Source of the DNA: Hoeflea algicola
GTDB lineage: Bacteria; Pseudomonadota; Alphaproteobacteria; Rhizobiales; Rhizobiaceae
Assembly: GCF_026619415.1 (NCBI RefSeq)
Contig: NZ_JAOVZR010000001.1
Location: 4,510,501-4,574,500, forward strand
DNA: 64,000 bases
Direction: 5' to 3'
The notes under the pieces were generated by a model, which was given only the letters and a program-made list of their open reading frames with translations, had not been told where the DNA came from and made no database searches. The translations under genes and the position numbers were made by a program. This document shows positions 43,325 to 53,577 of this stretch, piece by piece; positions within the stretch are counted from its first letter, which is position 1; every line of letters begins with the position of its first letter.

Positions 43325-45529
43325 ATGACGCCCAGGACAGATATTCATTCAGCAATCAGTGATGCGCTGACAAAGCGCGGCTATGATGCGCTCACACCGG
43401 TGCAAGAAGCCATTCTCGCGCCCGAACTGCGTGATGCCGACCTGTTGGTGTCGGCTCAGACCGGGTCGGGCAAGACCGTGGCTTTCGGAATGTCGCTGGC
43501 GCCGACCTTGATGGGCGACGAGCAGTCGTTGCCCCATCCCCAGGCGCCGCTGGCGCTGGTCATCGCACCGACCCGTGAACTTGCACTCCAGGTCGAGCGC
43601 GAACTGGCCTGGCTTTATGCCGAAGCCCGCGCGCGGATCGCCACCTGCGTCGGCGGCATGAACATGATGACCGAGCGCCGCACGCTCGAACGCGGCACCC
43701 ACATTGTGGTGGGAACGCCCGGCCGCCTGCGTGATCATATCAACCGCGGTTCGCTGGATCTCTCTGCCATTCGCGCCGTGGTGCTCGACGAAGCCGACGA
43801 GATGCTTGATCTCGGATTCCGCGACGATCTCGAATTCATCCTCGACGCTGCGCCGGATGAACGCCGTACCCTGATGTTTTCTGCCACCGTACCGCAGGGC
43901 ATCGCCAATCTTGCCAAGCGCTATCAGCGCAAGGCGGTCCGTGTTACCACTGCCGGTGAACAGAAGCAGCACCTCGATATCGAGTATCGTGCACTGACCG
44001 TTGCGCCGAATGACCGCGAGAATGCCGTCATCAACCTGCTGCGCTATTATGATGCCAAGAACGCCATCGTCTTTTGCAGCACCCGCGCCACGGTCAACCA
44101 CCTGACCGCACGGTTTTCCAACCGCGGTTTTGCCGTTGTCGCGCTTTCGGGCGAACTCAGCCAGAACGAACGCACCCATGCCTTGCAGTCTCTGCGTGAT
44201 GGCCGCGCCAAGGTCTGCGTTGCCACCGATGTTGCCGCCCGCGGACTCGATCTGCCTGATCTCGAGCTGGTCATTCATGCCGATCTGCCCAAATCGCCCG
44301 AGGGGCTGCTACATCGGTCCGGGCGTACCGGTCGGGCGGGGCGCAAGGGTGTCTCCGCCATGGTGGTGCCGTACAACGCCCGTCGTCGCACCGAGCGGCT
44401 TCTGGCCGACGCGCGGATTTCGGCGACGTGGGCACGGCCACCGTCGGCCGCCGAGATCCTGGCCCGCGATGATGAGCGTCTGATGGACGACCCGAACTTC
44501 CTGGCCGACATTACCGAAGACGAAACCGCCATGGTTGCTGCGCTTTTGGAACGGCATGGCCCTGAAAAGGTTGCCGTGGCCTTGATGCGCTTTCACCATG
44601 CCGGCCGGTCAGCACCCGAAGAATTGATGGAAAATGGCCCGGTGCCTTCATCCGGTGGCACTTTTCAGGAGCGTGCGCCGCGTGAGCATGTGCCGATCAA
44701 GGATGCCGTCTGGTTTTCATTGTCGCTGGGTCGCAAGCAATCGGCAGAGCCGCGCTGGCTGCTGCCGATGATCTGCCGCGCCGGCAACATTACCAAGGCG
44801 GAAATCGGCTCGATCCGGATACATGATCTGGATACGCATGTTGAAATTACCGGCGCAGCGGCGGCAAGATTCGAGGCCGAAATCGGCCCATCGGGCAAGA
44901 TCGAGAAGAATGTCGTCGTGACGCGGCTTGCCGGTGTTCCCGAAGCGCCGGCGCGCAACCAGCGCCCCCCGCGCCCCCGCGACAACGATTCCGCACCGGG
45001 CCCGCGTCCAGATCGAGGCCCTCGCGGTGACCGTTCTGAGCAGACGGGAGATGATTATCGCCCGCGCGAAAAGGCAAAGCCTGATTATGCCAAGAAACGC
45101 CCCTTCACCGGCGGCAAGAAGCGTGACGATCGGCCGCCGCGGCAAGATGCCTACGCTGACCGTAAACCTGCGGCCCGCGATGACCTGCCCACCGGCGCGA
45201 AGCCGGGCGTGTGGCCATACGATGATATTCCGCCGGCACGCCCGGTTGAGGGCGACAAGCCTGCAGCGGAATATGTAAAGCCGAAAAAAGCCAAGCCGGC
45301 TGTCCGCAGCGATAAGGGCGCAGACAAACCTTATGCCGCGGACAAACCCAAGGCCAAGGACAAGAAGCCCAAGCGTGACAAGCCTGCCTTCAAGGCTGAC
45401 GCCAAACCAGCCAAGTCGCACCGCAAGGGCCCGCCACCAGCCGCAGCCCCCGCACCTGCGCCGGCACCCGGTCACGCATCTGCCAAGGATGGCGGCAAGG
45501 GCGGCCTCAAGCGCAAGCCCAAGGACTAA
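43325..45529 (+). CDS. DEAD-box RNA helicase with DbpA-type RNA-binding domain
   Basis: A 734-residue helicase. The Q motif is GYDALTPVQEAIL, motif I SAQTGSGKT (about residues 45-53), Ia PTRELALQ, II VLDEADEML (about 156), III MFSATVP, V ATDVAARGLDLP and VI HRSGRTGRAGR. A DbpA-like RNA-binding domain is at about 455-530 (DAVWFSLSLGRKQSAEPRWLLPMICRAGNITKAEIGSIRI). The last 190 residues are low complexity, rich in Lys, Pro and Asp. It likely acts in ribosome assembly or RNA decay. It starts 208 bases from the divergent secreted-protein gene. Confidence 0.93.
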   Translation: MTPRTDIHSAISDALTKRGYDALTPVQEAILAPELRDADLLVSAQTGSGKTVAFGMSLAPTLMGDEQSLPHPQAPLALVIAPTRELALQVERELAWLYAEARARIATCVGGMNMMTERRTLERGTHIVVGTPGRLRDHINRGSLDLSAIRAVVLDEADEMLDLGFRDDLEFILDAAPDERRTLMFSATVPQGIANLAKRYQRKAVRVTTAGEQKQHLDIEYRALTVAPNDRENAVINLLRYYDAKNAIVFCSTRATVNHLTARFSNRGFAVVALSGELSQNERTHALQSLRDGRAKVCVATDVAARGLDLPDLELVIHADLPKSPEGLLHRSGRTGRAGRKGVSAMVVPYNARRRTERLLADARISATWARPPSAAEILARDDERLMDDPNFLADITEDETAMVAALLERHGPEKVAVALMRFHHAGRSAPEELMENGPVPSSGGTFQERAPREHVPIKDAVWFSLSLGRKQSAEPRWLLPMICRAGNITKAEIGSIRIHDLDTHVEITGAAAARFEAEIGPSGKIEKNVVVTRLAGVPEAPARNQRPPRPRDNDSAPGPRPDRGPRGDRSEQTGDDYRPREKAKPDYAKKRPFTGGKKRDDRPPRQDAYADRKPAARDDLPTGAKPGVWPYDDIPPARPVEGDKPAAEYVKPKKAKPAVRSDKGADKPYAADKPKAKDKKPKRDKPAFKADAKPAKSHRKGPPPAAAPAPAPAPGHASAKDGGKGGLKRKPKD

Positions 45530-46006
45530 AGCACAAGCCTGCACCTGCCACCTGCATGCGGCGCCGACCGAGCGTCGCATGCAGATCCATCTAACCGTTT
45601 CGCCACGGCGGCGCTGCCGAAGGGCAGGGTGCGGTGTTGTCTGGGTTGTGGATGCCTCTGGGAACCCCGGGACGTCGCCTGCTTGGACGCTGGTTCAAGC
45701 CTGATACCGTGGGTGCCGAAGCGGCATGTTCTGCGCAATCTTCACCATGATGCTCCTGAAACCCACATATTCCTGTAGTTTGGTGTTTCCGCATTCTTAA
45801 CGAAGCCATGCGTAAATTCCATCATGGGAAGAGGCTGTGGAGCTTCATGCATGATGCGTTTCCCAGCGGCGGCAAACCGCAATTGGCACATGTGAAAACA
45901 AGCCGTGCCTCTTCCAAAATCTATTTAGCTCCGGACAATCCGGATCTTGATACCGGCAAGCTTTGCGGCGCAGGTATTGAGTTGGGCCATTTGAAGCGAG
46001 GGCAGG
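45530..46006. other. Intergenic region between the helicase gene and cheW
   Basis: These 477 bases contain a large inverted repeat at 45552-45584 soon after the helicase stop, and an AT-richer stretch at about 45750-45800 that could hold the cheW promoter. I found no tRNA with a complete T-arm and no conserved protein frame; weak open frames on both strands lack family features. Confidence 0.5.
45552..45584 (+). terminator. Hairpin after the helicase gene
   Basis: CTGCATGCG (45552-45560) and CGCATGCAG (45576-45584) form a perfect 9-bp stem that extends inward as CGC/GCG past one mismatch. It lies 23 bases after the helicase stop. No U tract follows. Confidence 0.5.
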
Positions 46007-46474
46007 ATGAACGCGACGCAATCCGACAACCAGACATCAGGTCTTGAAATCATTTCGTTTTTCCTCGGTGAGCAAGTGTTCAGTGTGAACATCATGTCGG
46101 TCCGGGAAATCCGCGGCTGGGCGCCGGCCACACCGCTGGCCCACGCCCCGCGCCATGTCATGGGCGTGATCAACCTGCGTGGTACCGTCATTCCTGTCAT
46201 CGACATGGCGCTGCGGCTCGGGCTTGAAGCCATCAAGCCCACCGAGCGTTCGGCAATCATCGTCGCCAGCGTTCGCGGGCAACTGGTTGGCCTTCTGGTC
46301 GACAATGTCTCCGACATGGTCACCGTCGCCGAGAGCGAAATCCAGAACGTGCCCGAGGTCGGCGCCACTGAAGTTCAGAGAATGACCACGGCTATCATTG
46401 CCAAGGACAAGCAGATGATCTCGCACCTCGATCTCGAATCCCTGCTTGACGAAGAAGGCGAACTCGCCGCCTGA
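46007..46474 (+). CDS. cheW: Chemotaxis coupling protein CheW
   Basis: A 155-residue CheW: EIISFFLGEQVFSVNIMSVREIRGWAPATPLAHAPRHVMGVINLRGTVIPVIDMALRLGL and IIVASVRGQLVGLLVDNVSDMVTVAESEIQNVPEVG. The NLRG and DxxxxLG signatures are intact. The ATG follows GAGGG. It bridges chemoreceptors and CheA. No other che gene is in the window, so it is an orphan copy, ended by its own terminator. Confidence 0.95.
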   Translation: MNATQSDNQTSGLEIISFFLGEQVFSVNIMSVREIRGWAPATPLAHAPRHVMGVINLRGTVIPVIDMALRLGLEAIKPTERSAIIVASVRGQLVGLLVDNVSDMVTVAESEIQNVPEVGATEVQRMTTAIIAKDKQMISHLDLESLLDEEGELAA

Positions 46475-46499
46475 ACCTCTTCTCATATCTGCTTTTCTT

Positions 46500-46543
46500 A
46501 AAGGGCGGGCGCACCGGTATATCCGGCTGCGCCCGCCCTTTTG
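46500..46543 (+). terminator. Terminator of cheW
   Basis: AAAGGGCGGGCGCA (46500-46513) pairs perfectly with the complementary stretch ending at about 46542, and CCGG repeats extend the stem inward around TATAT. TTTTG follows. It starts 26 bases after the cheW stop. The bases from here to 46710 show no gene. Confidence 0.88.
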
Positions 46544-46710
46544 CTGTTATCCGGCACCATTACCCGCGGGTTATGGCCTCGATCGGGTGAAACCCGGCAG
46601 CGATAACTGGCTTCTATTTATGTGCGCTGCATCATCACCGGTGGACATGGCTCGGCTGGCAATGCATGCTGTTTTGCGCCGCAAGGCCGCCCGATCAACG
46701 GATACAGCTC

Positions 46711-49700
46711 ATGTCGATCCTGGCTAGCGTTCACCATCTGACTCATTACAAATACGACCGCCCGGTTAGTCTGGGCCCACAGATCATCCGTCTCAGACCG
46801 GCGCCGCACTCGCGTACCCGGGTTGTCTCGCACTCGCTCAAGATCAGTCCCGAGCAGCATTTCGTCAATTATCAGCAGGATCCTTACGGAAACTGGATGG
46901 CACGCTATGTGTTTCCCGATCCGGTGATGGAATTCAAGATCGAGGTCGATCTTGTTGCCGACATGACGGTCTATAACCCGTTCGATTTCTTCGTCGAGGA
47001 TATCGCCGAAGAATGGCCGTTTGATTATCCCGAGGACATAGCCCCCGATCTGCTGATCTACCGCACGCCGGAACCTGCCGGGCCGCGGCTGGCCGCGTTC
47101 ATGCAGACAGTGCCGCGTGAGCGCGCCCGCACGGTCGATTTCGTTGTCGGCCTCAACGCCCGATTGGCCAACGAGATTGGCTACGTCATCCGCATGGAGC
47201 CGGGTGTACAGACGCCGGAAGAAACCTTTGAAACCGGCCGCGGATCGTGCCGGGACACCAGCTGGCTGCTGGTGCAGGTGCTCAGGCAACTGGGCTTTGC
47301 CGCGCGCTTTGTCTCGGGCTACCTGATCCAGCTCAAGCCGGACCTGGTTGCAATAGATGGGCCCGCCGGAACCGATCACGATTTTACCGACCTGCATGCC
47401 TGGACTGAGGTCTATCTGCCAGGCGCCGGCTGGATCGGTCTCGATCCGACCTCCGGCCTGCTGACCGGCGAAAGCCACATCCCGCTTGCCGCAACGCCGC
47501 ACTACCGAAATGCCGCCCCGATTTCCGGGCTGGCGAGTTTCGCCGAGGTGGAATTCGGCTTCGACATGCGGGTCGAGCGGATGGCGGAGCACCCGCGCAT
47601 CACCAAGCCGTTCAGCGACGAGTCCTGGGACGCGCTCAACCAGCTCGGCCATGAAATTGACGACAAGCTGAAGCAGGGCGACGTACGGCTGACAATGGGC
47701 GGCGAGCCGACTTTCGTTTCGATCGATGATTTCGAAAGTGAGGAATGGAACACCGCTGCAGTTGGCCCGCAAAAACGCGAGGCTGCCGACAAGCTCATCC
47801 GGCGGCTGCGCAACCGTTTCGCGCCCGGCGGGTTCCTGCATTATGGCCAGGGCAAATGGTATCCCGGCGAGACACTGCCGCGCTGGACCTTCTCGCTCTA
47901 CTGGCGGCGCGACGGCAAGCCGATCTGGCACAATGCCGAGCTGATCGCCGACGAGGGCCAGGAGACCGGGCAAGCAAGCCCGGAGTCCGCCCGGCAACTG
48001 CTCTCGGCGATTGCCGATACACTCGGAATTGCCGAGGGTCACGTGGTGCCCGCCTATGAGGACCCGGCCGAATGGATCATCAAGGAAGGCAATCTGCCCG
48101 ACAATGTGACGCCGGAAAACTCCAAGCTTGAGGACGCCGAGGAACGCCATCGCATTGCCACGGTGTTTTCGCGCGGGCTTGCCACGCCGTCTGGCTTTGT
48201 GCTGCCGGTACAGCGCTGGCAGTCTAAGGCTGCGGCCCATGGCTGGCGCTCGGAAAAATGGAAGACCCGGCGCGGCCACGTGTTTCTGGTGCCCGGCGAC
48301 AGCCCGGTCGGCTATCGCCTGCCGCTCGGCTCGCTGCCGCATGTGCCTGAATCCGAATATCCGTTCGTCAATCCCGCCGATCCGACTGAACCGCGCGGCG
48401 ATCTGCCTGATCTTGCCGCAGCAGCCTTTGCCGATGCACTGGCCGACTCCCGTGCCGCCGATGCTGCGGCCCAGCCGGTCGCCCAGTTTACTGCAACCGA
48501 GCCGACCCAGCAGCGCGTCGAGCAGGAAATTGGCGATCTCGACGGCGCAGTCCGCACCGCGATCTCGGTCGAGCCGCGCGATGGACGCCTGTGCATATTC
48601 ATGCCGCCGGTGGAAAAGGTCGAGGACTATCTCGAACTGGTCTCGGCTGCCGAAGTGGCGGCCAACAAACTCGGCCTGAAGGTCCATATCGAAGGTTACG
48701 GCCCGCCGCACGATCCGCGCCTCAATGTCATCCGGGTGGCGCCCGATCCCGGTGTGGTTGAGGTCAATGTCCACCCCGCCACCAGTTGGGATGAGTGCGT
48801 TGCAATCACCCAAGGGGTCTATGAAGAGGCACGCCAGACCCGGCTCGGCGCCGACAAGTTCATGATCGACGGCCGCCACACCGGCACCGGCGGGGGCAAC
48901 CACGTGGTGGTTGGCGGGGTAACCCCGCTCGACAGCCCGTTTCTGCGGCGTCCGGACCTGCTGGCAAGCCTGATTTTGCATTGGCAGCGCCACCCGAGCT
49001 TGTCGTTTTTGTTCTCCGGCATGTTTATCGGCCCGACCAGCCAGGCGCCACGCATTGACGAGGCGCGTCACGACAGCCTCTATGAACTCGAGATGGCGCT
49101 GGATCAGATCCCGCATCCCGATGCCGGAAACCCGCCCTTGCCATGGTTGGTTGATCGATTGTTGCGTAACCTGCTCACCGATGTCACCGGCAACACCCAC
49201 CGCGCCGAGATCTGCATCGACAAGCTCTATTCGCCCGACGGTCCCACCGGCCGGCTCGGCCTGGTCGAATTCCGCGGCTTCGAGATGCCGCCAGACCCGC
49301 GCATGAGCCTGGCCCAGCAGGTGCTGATACGCGCGCTCGTCGCCCGCTTCTGGCAGTCCCCCGCGAAGGGGCATTTCACCCGCTGGGGCACCACGCTCAA
49401 TGATCGCTTCATGCTGCCGCATTTCATCTGGCAGGATTTCCTCGACGTGCTCGAGGATCTGCGCGACCACGGTTTTGTGCTGCGGCCGGAATGGTATGAG
49501 GCGCAGGCCGAATTCCGCTTTCCGTTCTGTGGCGAGGTTGCCTATGAAGGCGTGAAGCTGGAACTCAGGCAGGCACTCGAACCTTGGCATGTGCTGGGCG
49601 AGACCGGTGCCATCGGCGGCACCGTGCGCTACACCGACAGTTCGGTCGAACGGCTGCAGGTCAAACTCGAAAGCGCCGATCCGTCGCGCTATCTGGTCGC

Positions 49701-50067
49701 CTGCAACGGACGCCCGGTGCCGATGGCGGCAGCCGGAAAGGCCGGAGTCTCGGTCGGCGGCGTGCGCTACAAGGCCTGGCAGCCGACGCTGGCGCTCCAT
49801 CCGGTTCTGCCGGTCGACGCACCGCTCACCTTTGATATATTCGACACCTGGTCGGGAAGGCCGCTCGGTGGTTGCGTCTATCATGTAGCCCACCCCGGTG
49901 GTCGCAACTACGATACGTTCCCGGTCAATGGCAACGAGGCCGAAGCTCGCCGGCTGGCGCGGTTCGAGCATCGCGGCCATACCCCCGGCGCCCGTACGCC
50001 GACGCCGGAAACGCCGCATCCGGAGTTCCCGTTCACGCTCGATTTGCGCCGCAAACCGGGGCTCTGA
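46711..50067 (+). CDS. Transglutaminase/DUF2126 family protein
   Basis: About 1118 residues from ATG 46711 ([35 protein letters not shown]); the frame is open 15 codons further 5'. An N-terminal bacterial transglutaminase-like region is followed by the core, with Cys about 180 in [31 protein letters not shown], His about 229 in DLHAWTEVY and Asp about 245 in IGLDPTSG. From about 320 to the end is DUF2126 ([64 protein letters not shown]), which has carboxylate-amine ligase-like features. No signal peptide, so cytoplasmic. It is the first of three coupled genes. Confidence 0.92.
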   Translation: MSILASVHHLTHYKYDRPVSLGPQIIRLRPAPHSRTRVVSHSLKISPEQHFVNYQQDPYGNWMARYVFPDPVMEFKIEVDLVADMTVYNPFDFFVEDIAEEWPFDYPEDIAPDLLIYRTPEPAGPRLAAFMQTVPRERARTVDFVVGLNARLANEIGYVIRMEPGVQTPEETFETGRGSCRDTSWLLVQVLRQLGFAARFVSGYLIQLKPDLVAIDGPAGTDHDFTDLHAWTEVYLPGAGWIGLDPTSGLLTGESHIPLAATPHYRNAAPISGLASFAEVEFGFDMRVERMAEHPRITKPFSDESWDALNQLGHEIDDKLKQGDVRLTMGGEPTFVSIDDFESEEWNTAAVGPQKREAADKLIRRLRNRFAPGGFLHYGQGKWYPGETLPRWTFSLYWRRDGKPIWHNAELIADEGQETGQASPESARQLLSAIADTLGIAEGHVVPAYEDPAEWIIKEGNLPDNVTPENSKLEDAEERHRIATVFSRGLATPSGFVLPVQRWQSKAAAHGWRSEKWKTRRGHVFLVPGDSPVGYRLPLGSLPHVPESEYPFVNPADPTEPRGDLPDLAAAAFADALADSRAADAAAQPVAQFTATEPTQQRVEQEIGDLDGAVRTAISVEPRDGRLCIFMPPVEKVEDYLELVSAAEVAANKLGLKVHIEGYGPPHDPRLNVIRVAPDPGVVEVNVHPATSWDECVAITQGVYEEARQTRLGADKFMIDGRHTGTGGGNHVVVGGVTPLDSPFLRRPDLLASLILHWQRHPSLSFLFSGMFIGPTSQAPRIDEARHDSLYELEMALDQIPHPDAGNPPLPWLVDRLLRNLLTDVTGNTHRAEICIDKLYSPDGPTGRLGLVEFRGFEMPPDPRMSLAQQVLIRALVARFWQSPAKGHFTRWGTTLNDRFMLPHFIWQDFLDVLEDLRDHGFVLRPEWYEAQAEFRFPFCGEVAYEGVKLELRQALEPWHVLGETGAIGGTVRYTDSSVERLQVKLESADPSRYLVACNGRPVPMAAAGKAGVSVGGVRYKAWQPTLALHPVLPVDAPLTFDIFDTWSGRPLGGCVYHVAHPGGRNYDTFPVNGNEAEARRLARFEHRGHTPGARTPTPETPHPEFPFTLDLRRKPGL

Positions 50068-50070
50068 CCG

Positions 50071-52470
50071 GTGAACAGCTCTTACATGTCGAACGATGCC
50101 GAAAGGTCCGCCATTCTGTCAGGCTATGCGCCGCCCCCAGGGGTGCGTGATGAAATGCTCGACGAGGAGGGCCGGGTAAAGCCGGCCTGGCGAAAGCTGG
50201 TGGCGCATTTGCAGGCGGCAAACCCGCAGGAGCGCGAGCGAGACTTCTCCCGTGGCGCGCACTATCTGCGCGATGCGGGTGTGTTCGTGCGTCAGTACGA
50301 GGAGGGCGCAAGTCCGCGCGACTGGCCGCTCAGTCCGGTGCCGGTGATCCAGCCGACCGACGAGTGGCAGGCGCTAGCGGCGGGGCTGGGCGAACGTGCC
50401 GACCTGCTCGAAGCCGTGATTGCCGATCTCTATGGCGACAATAAGCTGGTTGCCGACGGCCATCTTCCCGCCAGCCTGGTCGCCTCCAACCCGGAATGGC
50501 TGCGGCCACTGGTGGGCGTGAAACCGGCGTCTGAACATTTCCTGCATTTTCTCGCCTTCGAGATCGGCCGCGGTCCCGATGGCCGGTGGTGGGTGTTGGG
50601 TGACCGCACCCAGGCACCTTCGGGCGCCGGCTATGCGATCGAAAACCGCGTTGCCTCGTCACGGTCCTTTCCCGGACTCTACCGCAGTGCCAATGTCGCG
50701 CGGCTGGCAGGCTTTTTTCGCGCCTTCCGGGACGGGCTCAATGCTGCGCGCCAGGAAGACAACAGCCGTGTCGGCATCCTTACCCCGGGTCCGATGAACG
50801 ATACCTATTTCGAGCATGCCTACATCGCCCGCTATCTCGGCATGATGCTGCTTGAGGGCGATGATTTGATGGTCGAGGATGGCCGGCTGCTGGTTCGAAC
50901 CGTTTCCGGCCCCAAACCGATCAGCGTTCTGTGGCGCAGGCTTGATGCCATCTGGGCCGACCCGCTGGAACTTGAATCGGCATCCAAGCTGGGAACGCCG
51001 GGCTTACTCGGCGCGGTTCGTTCAGGCGGCGTCACAATGGTCAATGCACTGGGCGCGGGCGTGCTCGAAAGCCGCGCCTTTCTGGCCTTCCTGCCGCGTC
51101 TATCCGAGGTGCTGCACGGCAAGCCGCTTACCATCCCCAACATCGCCACCTGGTGGTGTGGCGGTGAAGCCGAGCGTGCCCATGTGCTCGCCAACGCCGA
51201 CGCAATGATGATCGGTCCGGCAAATTCCACACGCCTGCCTTTGGAGCCGGAGCCTGGCGCCGTGCTCAAGGGTGACATGTCGGCAATCGGTCTCGATCTT
51301 GATGCCTGGCTGGCAGCCGAGGGGCGACACCTGGTCGGCCAGCAACTGGTGTCGCTGTCGACGACGCCGACTTGGGAAAACGACGTGCTGAAACCGCGGC
51401 CGATGAGTATCCGCGTGTTCCTGTCGCGCACCCGCGACGGTTGGCAGTTGATGCCGGGCGGGTTTGCCCGGCTTGCGGCGTCGGCTGATGATCCATCCGC
51501 GGTGTCGATCCGGCGCGGCGGTTCGGTCGCCGACGTCTGGGTGGTCTCCGACAAGCCGCTGCCCGAAGAAGAGGCCAGGGTGAGGCCAGACGAATTTTTC
51601 GTCCGAACCTCGCCGGCGTTGTTGCCGAGCCGCGCCGCCGACAATCTCTTCTGGCTCGGCCGCTATGTCGAACGCTCAGAGGGACTGATGCGGCTGGTGC
51701 GCGCCTATATGAGCCGCTTGCCTGAAAGCCCCGCCGGCGGCTCGCCACTGATGAATACCATTGAAACCTATCTTCAAGAGCGTGGGGTCGAGACCGGGGA
51801 GGGGGTTCCCCTGGCCGTTGCGCAGGCCATTTCAATGGCGGTGAATTCGGCCAATCAGGTACGTGACCGGTTTTCAGTCGATGCGTGGTCCTCGCTCGCA
51901 AACCTTGAGGGCGCGGTCGGCGACATGCGCCGGGTTGCGGTACCCGGTGATGATGCGGCTTCGGCGCTCGGTGTATTGTTGCGCAAGATCACCGGTTTTT
52001 CCGGCCTGGTGCACGAGAACATGTACCATTCCACCGGTTGGCGGTTCCTGACCATCGGCCGCTCGCTTGAGCGCGCAATGGCGATGGCCGAATTGCTGGC
52101 GACGTTTGGCGAATGGTCGGGCCCGCATGGCGGTTTCGAGCTTTGTGTCGAGATCGGTGACAGCGTCATGACCCACCGCCGCCGCTATTCGGTTACCGCC
52201 AGCCGCAACACGGTGATCGATCTGCTGGCGCTTGATGTGCTCAATCCGCGATCGATTGCCTGTCATGTCAGTGAGATCTGCCATCAGGTGAGTCTGCTTC
52301 CGGGTGCGCAAACTGAAGGGCGATTGTCTAATCTGTCACTGCTGGTGCAGCGGCTCCACAGTGATCTCGCCGCGCATACGCCGCAAAGCCTTGATCTGGA
52401 AAAACTCAACGAGCTGCGGCAAGCCATCGGTCAGGTGACCAATGAAATTCACACCCAGTACCTCGGGTGA
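50071..52470 (+). CDS. Circularly permuted ATP-grasp plus alpha-E fusion protein
   Basis: A 799-residue fusion. The N-terminal part (about 1-480) is the circularly permuted ATP-grasp (DUF404/407) family: AHYLRDAGVFVRQYEEG, LEAVIADLYGDNKLV, DGRWWVLGDRTQAPSGAGYAIENR, RVGILTPGPMNDTYFEHAYIARYLG and MLLEGDDLMVEDG. The C-terminal part (about 510-799) is the alpha-E (DUF403) domain: LPSRAADNLFWLGRYVERSEGLMRLVRAYM and HENMYHSTGWRFLTIGRSLERAMAM. In many bacteria these are two genes. The start is GTG 50071 or ATG 50086. It lies three bases after the DUF2126 gene and overlaps the next by four. Predicted to form an amide bond on a peptide-like substrate. Confidence 0.9.
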   Translation: MNSSYMSNDAERSAILSGYAPPPGVRDEMLDEEGRVKPAWRKLVAHLQAANPQERERDFSRGAHYLRDAGVFVRQYEEGASPRDWPLSPVPVIQPTDEWQALAAGLGERADLLEAVIADLYGDNKLVADGHLPASLVASNPEWLRPLVGVKPASEHFLHFLAFEIGRGPDGRWWVLGDRTQAPSGAGYAIENRVASSRSFPGLYRSANVARLAGFFRAFRDGLNAARQEDNSRVGILTPGPMNDTYFEHAYIARYLGMMLLEGDDLMVEDGRLLVRTVSGPKPISVLWRRLDAIWADPLELESASKLGTPGLLGAVRSGGVTMVNALGAGVLESRAFLAFLPRLSEVLHGKPLTIPNIATWWCGGEAERAHVLANADAMMIGPANSTRLPLEPEPGAVLKGDMSAIGLDLDAWLAAEGRHLVGQQLVSLSTTPTWENDVLKPRPMSIRVFLSRTRDGWQLMPGGFARLAASADDPSAVSIRRGGSVADVWVVSDKPLPEEEARVRPDEFFVRTSPALLPSRAADNLFWLGRYVERSEGLMRLVRAYMSRLPESPAGGSPLMNTIETYLQERGVETGEGVPLAVAQAISMAVNSANQVRDRFSVDAWSSLANLEGAVGDMRRVAVPGDDAASALGVLLRKITGFSGLVHENMYHSTGWRFLTIGRSLERAMAMAELLATFGEWSGPHGGFELCVEIGDSVMTHRRRYSVTASRNTVIDLLALDVLNPRSIACHVSEICHQVSLLPGAQTEGRLSNLSLLVQRLHSDLAAHTPQSLDLEKLNELRQAIGQVTNEIHTQYLG

Positions 52471-53357
52471 TGGCCATGCTCTATGACATCAAGCTGGTCA
52501 TCGACTACGCCTTCGAGGCTCCGGCAGCCGGCGCACGGCAGATCCTGCATGCCATGCCCCTGTCGATTGAGGGCCGGCAACGGTTGATTACAGGCGACAT
52601 CACCATTGCTCCATTGCCGACCTATCGGTCGGACCGCACCGATTTCTTCGGCAACGCCGTTACCGAGCTGGCCTTTGCAGAGGCGCATTGGAACATCGTG
52701 ATTGGCTTCACTTCACGGGTCGAGGTTACGGGCGGCGCCGCGCCAACTGGCGGTTCGCCTGATCTCGCGGGGCTTACCCAGGCGCTGGCCGAGACCGTCG
52801 ATCTGGGGCCGGTGTCTCCCTTGCACTTTTTGGCTGCTTCCCGCTACGCACTGCCGGATGCCGCGATCGCCAGCTGGGCAGCCGGTCACCGGTCGCCGGG
52901 TCTCGCCACAAGCGACATCGTTGGGAATCTGGGCCTGGCGTTGCACCACGCGATGCGCTTTGACGCCGAAGCCACCACGGTCGACACGCCTGCCGCCGAA
53001 GCCTTCGCCGCCCGCCACGGCGTCTGCCAGGATTTTACCCACATCATGATCATCGCGCTGCGCAGCCTTGGCATTCCGGCGGGCTACGTCAGTGGTTACC
53101 TGCGCACCCTGTCGCCACCGGGCCAGGAGCGGCTCGAAGGCGCCGATGCCATGCATGCCTGGGTAAAGGCGTGGTGCGGACCGCAAGCCGGGTGGGTTGA
53201 ATATGACCCGACCAACGCGGTGTTTGCCGGTACCGATCATGTGGTGGTCGGCTATGGCCGCGACTATGCCGATGTAGCCCCGGTGCGCGGCGCCATGCGC
53301 ATCGCCGGCGGTCAGTCCAGCAACCAGTCAGTCGACGTCGCCCCGGTTGATTGGTAA
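52467..53357 (+). CDS. Transglutaminase-like cysteine peptidase-fold protein
   Basis: A 296-residue protein with an N-terminal bacterial transglutaminase-like domain (MAMLYDIKLVIDYAFEAPAAGARQILHAMPLS) and a core with Cys about 187 in ARHGVCQDFTHIMIIALRSLGIPAGYVSGYL, His in AMHAWVKAWC and Asp in WVEYDPTN. There is no signal peptide. The start overlaps the ATP-grasp/alpha-E gene stop by four bases (GTGA), and it is the last of the three-gene cluster. Likely role: peptide or isopeptide hydrolysis or transfer coupled to the ATP-grasp partner. Confidence 0.92.
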   Translation: MMAMLYDIKLVIDYAFEAPAAGARQILHAMPLSIEGRQRLITGDITIAPLPTYRSDRTDFFGNAVTELAFAEAHWNIVIGFTSRVEVTGGAAPTGGSPDLAGLTQALAETVDLGPVSPLHFLAASRYALPDAAIASWAAGHRSPGLATSDIVGNLGLALHHAMRFDAEATTVDTPAAEAFAARHGVCQDFTHIMIIALRSLGIPAGYVSGYLRTLSPPGQERLEGADAMHAWVKAWCGPQAGWVEYDPTNAVFAGTDHVVVGYGRDYADVAPVRGAMRIAGGQSSNQSVDVAPVDW

Positions 53358-53577
53358 CCGGGGGGCTAAGCATAATGCGAGGGGCGCGGGTGGGGGCGTT
53401 TCGGTGTTCGTCGGCGGGTACACGCTCACGCATTTCTTACCAAAGTTTGCAGCCGGTCACATCACAACTGAACCAACCCGGGCACCCTGACCGCGACTGT
53501 CATATAAGGACTGAGAAATGAGGGTGCTTGTCAATTGATGATCTTGACTTCTCCGCCCGTGTCACGCTGGTTGCAAT

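Noticed and set aside
45590..45720. A tRNA-Leu-like D-arm on the minus strand (TGGCGAAACGGTTAGA)
   Set aside because: No matching T-arm or acceptor stem, and the following bases form an unrelated inverted repeat.
46618..50019. An open frame of over 1100 codons on the minus strand opposite the DUF2126 gene
   Set aside because: It mirrors the sense gene in a GC-rich genome; its protein is rich in Arg, His and Gly with no domain, while the sense protein has full family motifs.
53358..53577. Possible attachment site or island boundary before the AT-rich gene
   Set aside because: No tRNA 3' end, direct repeats flanking the AT-rich segment, or integrase; only the IS66 target duplication is found.
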